Assembly: GCA_944336625.1 (NCBI GenBank)
Contig: CALVLF010000059.1
Span: 1-43,305, forward strand
Direction of reading: 5' to 3'
DNA: 43,305 nucleotides
From: an uncultured Clostridia bacterium
GTDB lineage: Bacteria > Bacillota > Clostridia > Christensenellales > CAG-138
Shown piece by piece: positions 23,001-31,226 of the stretch. The position numbers were made by a program, and so were the translations under genes. The stretch's first letter is position 1. Every line of letters begins with the position of its first letter. The notes under the pieces were generated by a model. That model did not search any database, was not told the DNA's origin, and saw only the letters and a program-made list of their open reading frames with translations.

Positions 23001-24819
23001 GCAGCCGCTCCCCCAGGCGCAGGGCATAGATGACCAGGCGCTCCTCCTGCCCCGCCGGGGCTACCAGCTGGCACAGGCGCCGGAAAAAGCCGGCGGCTTC
23101 CCGGGGGGTCAAAAGCTCCAGGGGGGCATGGAGCAGAGCGTCTATGAGGATGAAAGGGTCCCCGGGCCGCAGATCTTCCCCCAGGAAGCGGCTGGCCAGG
23201 GGGGCCAGGAAATGCCGGGCCTCCCCAGGGGCGCAGGAAGCGAAGAGGGACTTGGTAATGGTTTTGAGGGAATTGGAGATGCGCTGGGCATGCTTGGTAG
23301 AAATTTTTACATCCGGGTGCAGGCAGCGCTCGATATAGCTATCCCACAGGTCCGCCGCTTCCTGCAGCACCTCGTTGATGGAAGGGGCAGCGGCGCCCTT
23401 GGGCGCCCGGGAGGGGAGCTCCTTGCGGTACTGGGGGCCACTGCCTGCCAATATCTGCCCCATGATGGAGCCGGCGTGGCGCCGCACATCCCCCTCGGAA
23501 TGCATCAGCAGCTCATAGAGGAAGCTCAGGGCCAGGAGCTTGCCGGAGCGGGTCATATAAACGCTGTAATCCTCCAGCAGCCTTAGGTAGGTGCGCATTC
23601 TATGGCGGTCTTTTTCCCCCCGGGCCTGCTCCAGCAGCTGCTCTACGGAGCGCTGGCCGCTGAGGGTATGCATGAGCTGGATATTATGGTAAAAGGCCAG
23701 GGAACGGAGCCGTTCCTCCGCCGCCTTGGGGGAAAGGAGGGAGGCATCCATCTCCTGCCGGGGCCGGAGGGAGCCTAGGGGGTCCGGGTCCACCCCCTGG
23801 CTTTGGAGGAAGGACTGGAAATCCCACAGCTTTTGATAGACGATTTCATATTGCCGGCGCTTTTCCTCGGTCATATTGGCCAGCTTGGAGAAGATGATAT
23901 CATGGGCCTCGGAAAGGGTATAGATGTGAATCCGCTCCCTGCCTTCCTCCCGTTGGCCCCGCACCCGGAAATCCGCATAGATGAGCAGCAGGCTTTCCAG
24001 GGGCAGGTTTTGAAACTCCAGATCCCAGGTGGAATGGTTTGCAGCAATATGGGCGATCTCGGGCAGGCCCTGGCGGGCTCCCCATTCCCAGGTATAATAG
24101 TAATGCAGGTAAGGCACCCTTTTTGCATCCTGGCCCCGGCAGCCGAATTTGCCGATATCATGAACCAGGGAGGAGGCTGCCACCAGGGGCAGGTCCACGG
24201 GCAGGCCGCACTGGGCCGCCTGCCGGGCCATAGCCACAGCCACATTATGTACCCCAATGATATGGGCCGCCGGGTCATAGGGCAGCACCAGGGGAGCCAG
24301 GCGCAGCAGGAGGAGATAGCGGCTTTCCCGCAGGCAGGCGGTGAAGCGCTTATATTCCTCCCGGATGCGGCTCTTTGCCAGCTCTGCCGTTGTAACGGGG
24401 CAAGGGTCCAGCAGGAGGCTATGGGCCAAGCTCTGGGGTTCCCGCTCCATCAGGCAGCCCAGAGTGCATAAGTACAGCTCCAGGGCCAGCTTTTCCCCGT
24501 GCCGGGGCCGGATAAAGTCTCTATCCGGGAAAAGGCCATCCGCCAAATAGGCATAGCAGCGGGCCAGCCAGCCTTCCTGAGGCGTTTGGGGGCAAAGGGA
24601 AGCCATGGTTCCCTGGCATACGGCCAGGACTGCCGCCGGGTCTGCCCGCTGGTCCAACCCCAGCTGCGAAGCCTCCTGGAAAAACCCGCCCCGCTCCAGA
24701 TGGGCGGCCAGGGTTCGCCGGGAAACGCGCCAGCGCTTTCCATAGTCTTCCAATAAGGCATCTGCCAGAAACTGATATGCTTTCGGTGCTTCCATCCCTA
24801 TGCTTCCAGGCCTTTCCAT
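20095..24819 (-). CDS. 1574-residue multidomain protein: HD - helical repeats - NadD-like nucleotidyltransferase - GNAT-like - PRTase-like
   Basis: Start at 24819 (AGGGG upstream) or in-frame at 24795. Residues 180-330 form an HD phosphohydrolase domain with His191, His220-Asp221, His262 and Asp283, so the metal site looks intact. Residues about 360-890 are alpha-helical, HEAT/armadillo-like. Residues 903-1095 are a nucleotidylyltransferase of the NadD/CTP_transf type: FPGTFDPFSAGH (907-918), MGSDVVFN, and SSTRIRQS (1061-1068). Residues about 1120-1205 resemble a GNAT fold (RILLIEGCSAIHAEAARLL). Residues 1375-1390 (RPVLLVDDLLHNGYRM) look like a PRPP-binding loop, followed by about 180 residues of unknown type. 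The HD plus NadD pairing recalls the adjacent yqeK and nadD genes of Firmicutes. A role in NAD or nucleotide metabolism is inferred. No frameshift is seen. Confidence 0.8.
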   Translation of the reverse strand: MERPGSIGMEAPKAYQFLADALLEDYGKRWRVSRRTLAAHLERGGFFQEASQLGLDQRADPAAVLAVCQGTMASLCPQTPQEGWLARCYAYLADGLFPDRDFIRPRHGEKLALELYLCTLGCLMEREPQSLAHSLLLDPCPVTTAELAKSRIREEYKRFTACLRESRYLLLLRLAPLVLPYDPAAHIIGVHNVAVAMARQAAQCGLPVDLPLVAASSLVHDIGKFGCRGQDAKRVPYLHYYYTWEWGARQGLPEIAHIAANHSTWDLEFQNLPLESLLLIYADFRVRGQREEGRERIHIYTLSEAHDIIFSKLANMTEEKRRQYEIVYQKLWDFQSFLQSQGVDPDPLGSLRPRQEMDASLLSPKAAEERLRSLAFYHNIQLMHTLSGQRSVEQLLEQARGEKDRHRMRTYLRLLEDYSVYMTRSGKLLALSFLYELLMHSEGDVRRHAGSIMGQILAGSGPQYRKELPSRAPKGAAAPSINEVLQEAADLWDSYIERCLHPDVKISTKHAQRISNSLKTITKSLFASCAPGEARHFLAPLASRFLGEDLRPGDPFILIDALLHAPLELLTPREAAGFFRRLCQLVAPAGQEERLVIYALRLGERLLESRGGEGTRGALALVRALPGEQPPAVAYLMGRLRARAGKPAQPPQTNVSDLFLANLKNAVHWTVKLTYIDMLEAYARENRQEAFHVAMHLSNLLSVSEHLPVRERAGQALRDMAELLRVDQRNEIVIDLIRELESGQDEISNYIPPYLGALICGLPPKETAECTTLLEAMVRSSNIRPARAALATLGVMLGQLEDPALTPRILGLLLTGIAHYEDSIHRTALYVLCRRYFDEPALPLEKRMQTFICCAKKLLTLLCEPREDSITFFNRAAMVNHLYRFITTAQAELGPCLFPPAGRAAFFPGTFDPFSAGHRRIVDEIRRLGFTVYLAVDEFSWNKRTLPKLLRRQIALMSVADAPDVFLFPDDLPVNIAIPADLKKLSDLFPGEGVWLVMGSDVVFNASAYYQDKPGGASYFNHIVFARVEGEEQEAARASIRAKIHGELIILSLPAYYETVSSTRIRQSIDKSMDISMLVDPVVQDFIYAKGLYLRSPQNKRVLTLESLYFDGGRQGDSALRFSLHSRDADTPLGEIRARILSVPGLHEALGSAAEAEALRQRASGRILLIEGCSAIHAEAARLLCNQLLARSLADDVTYAVYRPKSPEEHLASLLPQLGFLSLPGAEGLLLVDMRSPLVLIQDVLSRIKEPLSSDAAVIRAVHRRRPSLRLGLCGLFPGRLLLTFDAELLNQALMAKVQKWNGVLDVPPGQRRLGPNMCVPYGKILSADIVPNTVTKALHAEKAFHPDLTGFSFTETPGYSSLRNQVRTLKSFQRPVLLVDDLLHNGYRMEKLDPIFKAEDVPIARIITGILSGRGLDLMRTQGRAVDCEYFIPNLGYWFNESLLYPFIGGDGIEGQPLLDTAIPSVNLMLPYAYPRFLHGAGERAVWELDRIALSNARDILQVLEERHGALLSGPLTLRRLGEAFIAPRIPYKGDGMRYDPNLPPSQYLDQDLDALERLDTLPPQQARGRGRP

Positions 24820-24912
24820 AAAATTCCCCTGCAGGGCGCCCTAAAAACCCGGCCCCGCCCGAGGCGCAATTGCTTCCAGGCAGCCCCGCATCCGGGCGCC
24901 GCCTATTTTCTT

Positions 24913-24942
24913 ATTATAATATCCACAGCGGCAAATGAACAA
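24913..24942 (-). promoter_or_regulatory. Probable promoter of the 1574-residue protein gene
   Basis: Minus strand TTGTTC (24937-24942), 18-bp spacer, TATAAT (24913-24918), about 95 bp upstream of the start codon. Confidence 0.5.
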
Positions 24943-24971
24943 GGGCGGCGCCAAAACTTCCCCCCGGTGGC

Positions 24972-25059
24972 CTCGTCGTCGCAAAGTCCGCTTTACTCCG
25001 GCGGCTTTTTAGCCTACAGCTAACCCCCACCGCAGCTAAGCGCACTTTGCGACGACGAG
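24972..25059. repeat. 88-bp element with 16-bp perfect terminal inverted repeats
   Basis: Arms CTCGTCGTCGCAAAGT (24972-24987) and ACTTTGCGACGACGAG (25044-25059) are perfectly complementary. The inside contains CCGGCGGCTTTTTAGC, also found near 730. Single arms occur at about 704-719, 30174-30189, 38338-38353 and 38538-38553. It looks like a miniature inverted-repeat element; no target duplication could be confirmed by eye. Confidence 0.65.
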
Positions 25060-25066
25060 CATGGGT

Positions 25067-25095
25067 TTGCGTAAATGGGCCGGGTATGCTATGAT
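25067..25095 (+). promoter_or_regulatory. Promoter of the membrane protein-dusB genes
   Basis: TTGCGT (25067-25072), 17-bp spacer, TATGAT (25090-25095), about 30 bp before the start codon at 25127. Confidence 0.65.
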
Positions 25096-25126
25096 ACTGG
25101 GAGAATAGAGAAAAAGGAGGGCAGCT

Positions 25127-25687
25127 ATGTCCCGAAACCGGTATACAGTAGCCCGTAAATCCATATGGTATGTGCTCAGAACCCTGCTGGTGGTGGTGGG
25201 GGTGGTGGTTTTGGCCCTGTATGTCTTTATCGGCGCCATGCATGTGAGCAATATTTACGTGCTTGTCACAGAGGGCATGGAGCTGCGGGCGGAATATATC
25301 CTCACCGGCGAAAATTTCAACGAGCTGACGGAATATTTCACCGAGGATTTCCTGGCCAATGACCAGGCCCTTTACGATGAAACCTATGGGGACTATACCG
25401 TCACGAATTTTATCTATAAGCTGGACCCTACGGGGATTTTCGTCCTTCCCTGGGATGTGGTAGCTTCCATGGAGGTAACGGAGAGCATGCTCTCCCTTTC
25501 CGGCACGGCCAATGAAGGGGCTGCCAGCAGCACGCTGCCCCCCTGGGAGCCCAAGCGCTACAGCGTAAAGCTGCGGCGCATCGACGGCCGGTGGTATATC
25601 AGCAGCCTGATCCTGGTGGAAGCCAATCCGGAAACCACCCCCGGCCCTACACCGGATATGCGCCTTCTCCCCTCCGCTACCCCCTGA
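25127..25687 (+). CDS. Membrane-anchored protein of unknown function
   Basis: A 186-residue protein with a strong AAGGAGG site. Residues 1-12 are basic, 13-37 form one transmembrane helix (IWYVLRTLLVVVGVVVLALYVF), and the rest would lie outside the cell. The extracellular part has a short alpha/beta character (EYILTGENFNELTEYFTEDFL, RRIDGRWYISSLILVEA) recalling NTF2-like or DUF4829-type domains, but I do not recognise the family with confidence. A Pro/Thr-rich tail ends it. The dusB start codon lies one base after its stop, so the two are coupled. Confidence 0.75.
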   Translation: MSRNRYTVARKSIWYVLRTLLVVVGVVVLALYVFIGAMHVSNIYVLVTEGMELRAEYILTGENFNELTEYFTEDFLANDQALYDETYGDYTVTNFIYKLDPTGIFVLPWDVVASMEVTESMLSLSGTANEGAASSTLPPWEPKRYSVKLRRIDGRWYISSLILVEANPETTPGPTPDMRLLPSATP

Positions 25688-25688
25688 T

Positions 25689-26651
25689 ATGCCCATGCTG
25701 CCGTTTTTACAAAAGGAATTTCCCGTCCTCCTGGCCCCCATGGCCGGGGTGACGGATGTGGTCTACCGCACCCTCTGCCGCCATCAGGGGTGCGATTTTA
25801 CCTATACGGAAATGGTCAGTGCCAAAGGTTTAAGCTTTGGCGGGGCAGGGAGCACCGCCCTGCTGGAAACGGACCCGGCGGAGCGGCCTTGCGGCGTGCA
25901 GCTCTTTGGAAGAGAGCCGGAAATCCTGGCGGAGGTGGCCCATAAACTCTGCCAGGAGAACCGTGGGGAGCTGGCCCTTATCGACATCAACATGGGCTGC
26001 CCGGCCCCCAAGATTACCGGCAATGGGGAAGGCAGCGCCCTGATGAAGGAACCCCTGCTGGCGGGCAGGATCGTAGAGGCGGTGGTAAAGGCCAGCAGCC
26101 TGCCCGTAACGGTAAAAATCCGCAAGGGCTTCGATGCCGCCCATGTAAACGCCCTGGAATTCGCCCATATCCTGCAGGAAAGCGGCGCCGCCTGCATTAC
26201 CCTCCACGGCCGCACCCGGGAGCAGATGTACAGCGGCCGGGCGGATTGGGACAGCATTGCCGCTCTAAAGGCTGCCCTCCATATCCCCGTCATCGGCAAC
26301 GGGGATGTATTTACCGGGCAGGATGCCCTGGCCCTGCGGGCCCATACGGGCTGCGACGGGGTTATGGTTGCCCGGGGCGCCCAGGGCAACCCCTTCATCT
26401 TCCAGGAGATTCAGGCTGCCCTGGCGGGCCGGCCCTATTCGCCCCCTTCCGTCAACGACCGGCTGGATATGGCCATCCTCCATCTGGAGCGGGCCCTGGC
26501 TCATAAGGGCCCCCGGGCCTATATTGAAATGCGCAAGCATATGGCCTGGTATATCAAGGGCCTGCGGGGGGGGGCCAGGCTCCGCGCCCAGCTCAATGCC
26601 GCCCCCAGCGGGGAGGCCATGCTGGCCCTGCTGCGGGAGGCCCGGGAATGA
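25689..26651 (+). CDS. dusB: tRNA-dihydrouridine synthase (Dus family)
   Basis: A 320-residue FMN-dependent TIM-barrel enzyme that reduces uridines in the tRNA D-loop. LLAPMAGVTDVVYR (14-27) is the FMN-binding start, INMGCPAPKITGNGEGSALM carries the catalytic Cys104, VKIRKGFD the phosphate contact, HGRTREQMYSGRADW the conserved histidine segment, and GNGDVFTGQDA the FMN phosphate site. DusB-type naming is by similarity to Firmicutes Dus. No Shine-Dalgarno precedes the ATG, which starts one base after the upstream stop codon, so translation probably depends on reinitiation. An alternative ATG is at 25695. Neighbouring greA and lysS are typical housekeeping company. Confidence 0.9.
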   Translation: MPMLPFLQKEFPVLLAPMAGVTDVVYRTLCRHQGCDFTYTEMVSAKGLSFGGAGSTALLETDPAERPCGVQLFGREPEILAEVAHKLCQENRGELALIDINMGCPAPKITGNGEGSALMKEPLLAGRIVEAVVKASSLPVTVKIRKGFDAAHVNALEFAHILQESGAACITLHGRTREQMYSGRADWDSIAALKAALHIPVIGNGDVFTGQDALALRAHTGCDGVMVARGAQGNPFIFQEIQAALAGRPYSPPSVNDRLDMAILHLERALAHKGPRAYIEMRKHMAWYIKGLRGGARLRAQLNAAPSGEAMLALLREARE

Positions 26652-26701
26652 TCGCCCGGCCTTCCGCCTTTTTCATTTTTGCCCGGGAGGGCAGGCTTTT
26701 C

Positions 26702-26730
26702 TTGACTTTGGCGCTTCCTTTCATTATAAT
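26702..26730 (+). promoter_or_regulatory. Promoter of greA-lysS
   Basis: TTGACT (26702-26707), 17-bp spacer, TATAAT (26725-26730), about 34 bp upstream of the greA start. Confidence 0.85.
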
Positions 26731-26763
26731 AGCTGTACCTATGTGAATGGAGGAAATGAGAGA

Positions 26764-27231
26764 ATGGCAGAAGTGCGTCTTACAGCGGAAGGTGTGGCAA
26801 AATATGAGGAGCGGCTGGAATACCTGAAAACCACCGCCCGAACGGAGATCGCGGAGCAGATCAAAATCGCCCGATCCTTTGGCGACCTGAGCGAAAACGC
26901 TGAATACGACGCGGCTAAGATAGAGCAGGCCCGCATTGAATACGAAATCGTAGAGATCGAGTCCATGCTCAAAAACGTCATCCTGATCGATGAGGAAAAT
27001 ATCGATACCGAGATCGTAAACGTGGGCGCCACGGTTACGGTGAAAAATGCGGATACGGACCAGGAAATGACCTTCCAGATCGTGGGCAGCGCGGAAAGCA
27101 ACCCCCGGGAGCAGCGCATTTCCAATGAATCCCCGGTGGGGGCCGGGCTCCTGGGCCATAAGCTGGGAGAAACCGTGGATATCCAGACCCCCGGCGGCCT
27201 GACCCGGCTGCGTATCCTGCGCATACAGTAA
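26764..27231 (+). CDS. greA: Transcription elongation factor GreA
   Basis: The start at 26764 (MAEVRLTAEG) follows GGAGG; 155 residues, standard length. The N-terminal coiled coil runs over about residues 10-75, with the acidic tip SENAEYDAAK that reaches into the RNA polymerase secondary channel to trigger cleavage of backtracked RNA. The C-terminal FKBP-like domain (about 80-155) ends with SPVGAGLLGHKLGETVDI, the conserved GreA signature. It lies 12 bp before lysS, so the two form an operon from the promoter at 26702. Confidence 0.97.
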   Translation: MAEVRLTAEGVAKYEERLEYLKTTARTEIAEQIKIARSFGDLSENAEYDAAKIEQARIEYEIVEIESMLKNVILIDEENIDTEIVNVGATVTVKNADTDQEMTFQIVGSAESNPREQRISNESPVGAGLLGHKLGETVDIQTPGGLTRLRILRIQ

Positions 27232-27243
27232 ACAGGAGGCCCT

Positions 27244-29190
27244 ATGGAGCAGAATGACCGCAATATCCCCGCCCAGGGGGAAATGACCCAGGAGGAGCTT
27301 TCGGAGCTGCTGCAGATCCGGCGGGATAAGCTCAAGGCCCTGCAGGCCGCCGGCAAGGACCCCTTCCAGCAGGTCACCTATGACCAGGATTATTACAGCC
27401 TGGATATTCTGGAAAATTATGATAACCTGGAGGGCAAGGAAGTTTCCCTAGCGGGCCGGATGCTATCCAAGCGCATCATGGGCAAGGCCAGCTTTGCCCA
27501 CCTGCTGGATTATAAGGGGGATATGCAGATCTATGTCCGCCGGGAAGACGTGGGGGAAGAGGCTTACGCCCAGTTTAAAGCCTATGATATCGGGGATATT
27601 CTGGGCGTCCGGGGCTTCGTATTCAAAACCCGCACGGGGGAGGTTTCCATCCACGTCCATTCCCTGACCCTCCTTTCCAAATCCCTGCGGCCCCTGCCGG
27701 AAAAATTCCATGGCCTCAAGGATCCGGAGCTGCGCTACCGCCAGCGGTTTGTGGACCTGATCGTCAACCCCTCCGTGCGGCAGACCTTTATTCAGCGCAG
27801 CCGCATTATTGCCGAGATCCGCAACCGGCTCAACAGCCAGGGCTTCATCGAGGTGGAAACCCCCGTCCTCAATACCACCGCCAGCGGCGCTTCCGCCCGG
27901 CCCTTTATCACCCACCATAATACCCTGGATATAGACATGTACCTGCGCATCGCCACGGAGCTCCATCTGAAGATGTGCATTGTAGGCGGGCTGGAGAAGG
28001 TCTATGAGATCGGCCGTATCTTCCGCAACGAGGGCATGGATGCTACCCATAACCCGGAATTCACCACCATCGAGCTGTATCAGGCCTATACGGATTATCA
28101 CGGCATGATGGCCCTGGCGGAGGATCTGATTTCTCATTGCTGTAAGATGCTCCATGGCACCACCAGCATCACCTATCAGGGCCATGCCCTGGATCTTTCC
28201 GCCCCCTTTGCCCGCAAGACCATGAACCAGGCCGTGCTGGAAAAGACGGGGGTGGATTTCTACGCTTGCGAAAGCGACGAGGAAGCCCGCCAGAAGGCCG
28301 CAGATCTGGGCCTTCAGCTGGAGGACAAATCCGCCACCCGGGGCAAGATTCTGGAGGCGGCCTTCGATGCCTTTGTGGAGGCCAGCCTTATTCAGCCCAC
28401 TTTCATTATGGATTACCCGGTAGAAATATCTCCCCTGTCCAAACGGAAGCCCGAGGACCCGCGCATAACGGAGCGCTTCGAGCTGTTCATCGCCGGGCAC
28501 GAATATGCCAATGCTTTCAGTGAGCTCAACGACCCCATCGACCAGCGGGAGCGGTTCATCCAGCAGGCCCTGGAACGGGCCAAGGGGGATGAGGAAGCCA
28601 TGATGATCGACGAGGATTTCTGCCTGGCCCTGGAATATGGCATGCCCCCCACCGGTGGCATCGGCCTGGGCATCGACCGGTTGGTCATGCTCCTGACGGA
28701 CAACCCCACCGTGCGGGACGTGTTGCTTTTCCCCACCATGAAGCCCCTTGGCCACAAGGGGGAGGAGGCCAAATCCCCGGAGGCGCAAACGGTAAGCGGG
28801 GCAGCGGAAAAGATCGACTTTTCCAAGGTAGAGATCGAGCCCCTGTTTCAGGACTTTGTGGATTTTGAAACCTTCTCCAAGTCCGACTTCCGGGCAGTTA
28901 AGGTGCTTGCCTGCGAAGCCGTACCCAAGTCTAAGAAACTGCTGAAATTCACCCTGGACGATGGCTCCGGCCAGGACCGGATCATCCTCAGCGGCATCCA
29001 TGAATATTACGAGCCGGAGGAGCTTGTAGGCAAGACCTGCATTGCCATTACGAACCTGCCACCTCGGAAAATGATGGGCATTGACTCCTGTGGCATGCTG
29101 ATCTCCGCCGTACACCACGAAGCAGGGGAAGAAAAGCTTCACCTGCTGATGGTGGACCCCCATATCCCCGCCGGGGCAAAGCTGTATTAA
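27244..29190 (+). CDS. lysS: Lysyl-tRNA synthetase (class II) with a C-terminal Trbp111-type tRNA-binding domain
   Basis: A 648-residue enzyme that charges tRNA-Lys. Residues about 50-160 are the OB-fold anticodon-binding domain ([18 protein letters not shown]). The class II core follows with motif 2 ([21 protein letters not shown]) and motif 3 ([13 protein letters not shown], near 480). Typical bacterial LysS ends near 500. Here a linker of about 35 residues leads to residues 538-648, a Trbp111/EMAP-like OB domain as found at the end of MetRS ([32 protein letters not shown]). It presumably raises tRNA affinity. It has an AGGAGG site, lies directly after greA, and is followed by a triple repeat that ends in a terminator. 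Confidence 0.95.
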   Translation: MEQNDRNIPAQGEMTQEELSELLQIRRDKLKALQAAGKDPFQQVTYDQDYYSLDILENYDNLEGKEVSLAGRMLSKRIMGKASFAHLLDYKGDMQIYVRREDVGEEAYAQFKAYDIGDILGVRGFVFKTRTGEVSIHVHSLTLLSKSLRPLPEKFHGLKDPELRYRQRFVDLIVNPSVRQTFIQRSRIIAEIRNRLNSQGFIEVETPVLNTTASGASARPFITHHNTLDIDMYLRIATELHLKMCIVGGLEKVYEIGRIFRNEGMDATHNPEFTTIELYQAYTDYHGMMALAEDLISHCCKMLHGTTSITYQGHALDLSAPFARKTMNQAVLEKTGVDFYACESDEEARQKAADLGLQLEDKSATRGKILEAAFDAFVEASLIQPTFIMDYPVEISPLSKRKPEDPRITERFELFIAGHEYANAFSELNDPIDQRERFIQQALERAKGDEEAMMIDEDFCLALEYGMPPTGGIGLGIDRLVMLLTDNPTVRDVLLFPTMKPLGHKGEEAKSPEAQTVSGAAEKIDFSKVEIEPLFQDFVDFETFSKSDFRAVKVLACEAVPKSKKLLKFTLDDGSGQDRIILSGIHEYYEPEELVGKTCIAITNLPPRKMMGIDSCGMLISAVHHEAGEEKLHLLMVDPHIPAGAKLY

Positions 29191-29198
29191 CAAAGCCA

Positions 29199-29492
29199 GG
29201 TGCTGCGCGCACGGCGGTGCTAAGCGCGCGGACGTTGGCGAGAAGCTTTGGTTCCTGCCCGCGCCTTTCCTTAAGTGCCGCCCGGCCCCGGTGCTACGCG
29301 CAGGTTGATATTCGCGCACGGACGTTAGCAGGAAACGCTGGTTCCTGCCCGCGCCTTTCCTTAAGAGCCGCCCGGCCCCGGTGCTACGCGCAGGTTGATA
29401 TTCGCGCACAGAGGTTGGTGGGAAACGCTGGTTCCTGCCCGCGTCTTTCCTTAAGAGCCGCCCGGCCCCTCAGTCATGGGGCCGGGTTTTTT
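29199..29492 (+). repeat. Three tandem copies of the 90-bp 3'-end repeat, ending in the lysS terminator
   Basis: Units begin GGTGCTRCGCGC at 29199, 29290 and 29380 (91- and 90-bp steps) and each ends GCCGCCCGGCCCC. Only the third is followed by the complementary arm: the hairpin 29460-29486 with loop TCAGTCAT and six Ts (29487-29492) is a strong intrinsic terminator. The array starts 8 bp past the lysS stop codon. It is not a CRISPR: there are no spacers between copies. Confidence 0.85.
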
Positions 29493-30200
29493 CCTTCCTC
29501 GCGGGAGCGGGGCCTTATCCCGCTGGGCGGGGCCTTCCCTGCCGCCGGGCGAAATCCGGTTCGCCCGGCTTTGGCGGAAGGGAAAAGGAAGGCCGGCGAA
29601 GGCCCGGCGGGGGGCGGCGGGTGCGCAGAGCGCACACAAAGGCAGGGCCGGGGCGCAGCCCGGCCCTGCCTTTCGTTTGGCGGCCCTTGGGGCCGCCAAA
29701 CGCCGCCGCCCCGGTGCTGCGCGCACGGCGATATTCGCGCACAGACGCTTGTGGGAAGCGGTGGTTTGTACCCGCGCCCATTGCATGTATCCGCCCGGCC
29801 CCGTAGATTATGGGGCCGGGCTTTCGCCTTCCTTGCGCAGGCGGAAGGGCGCCCCTTTCGAAACTGCCTTCCCTGCCGCCGGGACACTGGATTATGTTCC
29901 CTCGGCTTTTTCCGGAGGAGGAAAGGAGCCTTGGCGGAAATACGCAGGGGGGCGGCGGCGCTTCGCATACAGGGCTCCGGGATGCCAGCATCCCGGAGCC
30001 CTTTTGCGAAGGGGAGGGGCCGGTTTTGCCGGCCCCTCCAGGAGCGCTTCGCGCTCCCCGCCGCCGCCCCCTCCGCCGGAATTTTTGCAAACTTTCCTTT
30101 TAAGCCCCATTGCGAACGGAGAGGTTACCCCGGATACTATGCACCGCCCCTAAACCCCACCGCAGTAAAGCCCACTTTGCGACGACGAGGCCCCTCCTTC
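29493..30200. repeat. Intergenic repeat mosaic between lysS and the peptidase operon
   Basis: Contains an inverted three-hairpin module (29614-29707) and a fourth 90-bp-type unit (about 29712-29792) with its GTAGATTAT hairpin (29793-29821). A hairpin with diverged stem and loop ACTGGATTAT follows (about 29878-29905). Next come a degenerate copy of the 50-nt palindrome (29961-30011), a GGAGGGGCCGG/CCGGCCCCTCC hairpin with GGAGCG/CGCTCC, and an ACTTTGCGACGACGAG arm (30174-30189). Several long open frames cross it, but none has a recognisable product. Confidence 0.7.
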
Positions 30201-30238
30201 CTCTTTTATAAGAGGCGGATTTGGTGTATGATATAGGC

Positions 30239-31219
30239 ATGCATACGCAAGCAAATTATCCCATCGTTGACCTGCATTGCGATACCCTCACCTTCGGCGC
30301 GGACAGCCCCGGCGGAAAGGACCGGCTGGCGAAAAGCCGGGGGCATCTGGATATCCCCCGCATGCAGGCAGGGGGCGCCCTTTTGCAGTGCTTCGCCGTA
30401 TTCGCCCCAGCGGAGCCCCTTAGGCCGGATACCCTTCTTGGCAAGGATCCCCTTACCATATTCGAGGTATGCCGCAGCTGGTACGAAGGGGAGCTTTTGG
30501 AAAACAGGGAGACCCTAGCTCCTGTTTTTGTCTTTGAAGATATTGAAAAAAACCGGCAGGCCGGGAAGATTTCCGCCCTGCTCACCCTGGAGGATGGGGC
30601 GGCCATGGCAGCCATGGGGGGCCCGGAGGCCGCCTATGAAAAGGGCGTGCGCATGGTGGCCCTCACCTGGAATTTCCCCAATGCCCTGGGCTTCCCCAAC
30701 AGCCAGGACCCGGCGGTTATGGAACGGGGCCTGACGGACCTGGGCAGGGAGGCGGTTTTAAGGATGCAAACCCTGGGGATGGTGGTAGATGTATCCCACC
30801 TGTCCGACGGGGGCTTCTGGGATGTGGCCCGGCTCCTGCAGGGGCCCTTCCTGGCTTCCCACAGCAATGCCCGGGCCATAAAGGACCATACCCGGAACCT
30901 GACGGATGACCAGCTCCGGGCCCTGGCGGACCATGGCGGGGCAGTGGGGCTGAATTTCTGCAGCGCCTTTGTAGGGCCGGAGGCGGAAACCACCGTGGAA
31001 GGCCTGCTGCGCCATGCCCAGCATATCCGCCAGGTAGCGGGGGTGGAAACCCTTGCCCTGGGCTCGGATTTCGACGGCATCAGCAACGCCCTGGAGTTTG
31101 GGGATTATGCCGGGCTGCCCCGGCTCCTTCGGGCCTTTGAAAAGGCCTTTACCCCCCGGGAGCTGGAGCTGATCTCCCACAAAAATGCCCTAAGGGTTTT
31201 ACGGGATTGTATCCCTTAA
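30239..31219 (+). CDS. Membrane dipeptidase family (peptidase M19) protein
   Basis: 326 residues from the ATG at 30239. The frame also allows TTG at 30221 or GTG at 30224, and only the GTG has an AGAGG at a fitting distance, so the start is uncertain. M19 zinc dipeptidase motifs: VDLHCDTL with His13 and Asp15, the bridging glutamate in LEDGAAM, VVDVSHLSDGGFWD and ASHSNARAI with the two further histidines, and LGSDFDGI with the aspartate. These enzymes cleave dipeptides, including some with D-residues. No signal peptide, so it acts in the cytoplasm. It heads a five-gene peptidase cluster; the M42 genes follow 56 bp later. Confidence 0.88.
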   Translation: MHTQANYPIVDLHCDTLTFGADSPGGKDRLAKSRGHLDIPRMQAGGALLQCFAVFAPAEPLRPDTLLGKDPLTIFEVCRSWYEGELLENRETLAPVFVFEDIEKNRQAGKISALLTLEDGAAMAAMGGPEAAYEKGVRMVALTWNFPNALGFPNSQDPAVMERGLTDLGREAVLRMQTLGMVVDVSHLSDGGFWDVARLLQGPFLASHSNARAIKDHTRNLTDDQLRALADHGGAVGLNFCSAFVGPEAETTVEGLLRHAQHIRQVAGVETLALGSDFDGISNALEFGDYAGLPRLLRAFEKAFTPRELELISHKNALRVLRDCIP

Positions 31220-31226
31220 GGCTAAG

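Noticed and set aside
27463-29409. 648-codon open frame antisense to lysS
   Set aside because: Equal length to LysRS is coincidence; no start site, no domain, and lysS motifs are unambiguous.
29199-29469. CRISPR array
   Set aside because: Three direct repeats lie head to tail without spacers, the 90-bp unit is far too long, and there is no cas gene.
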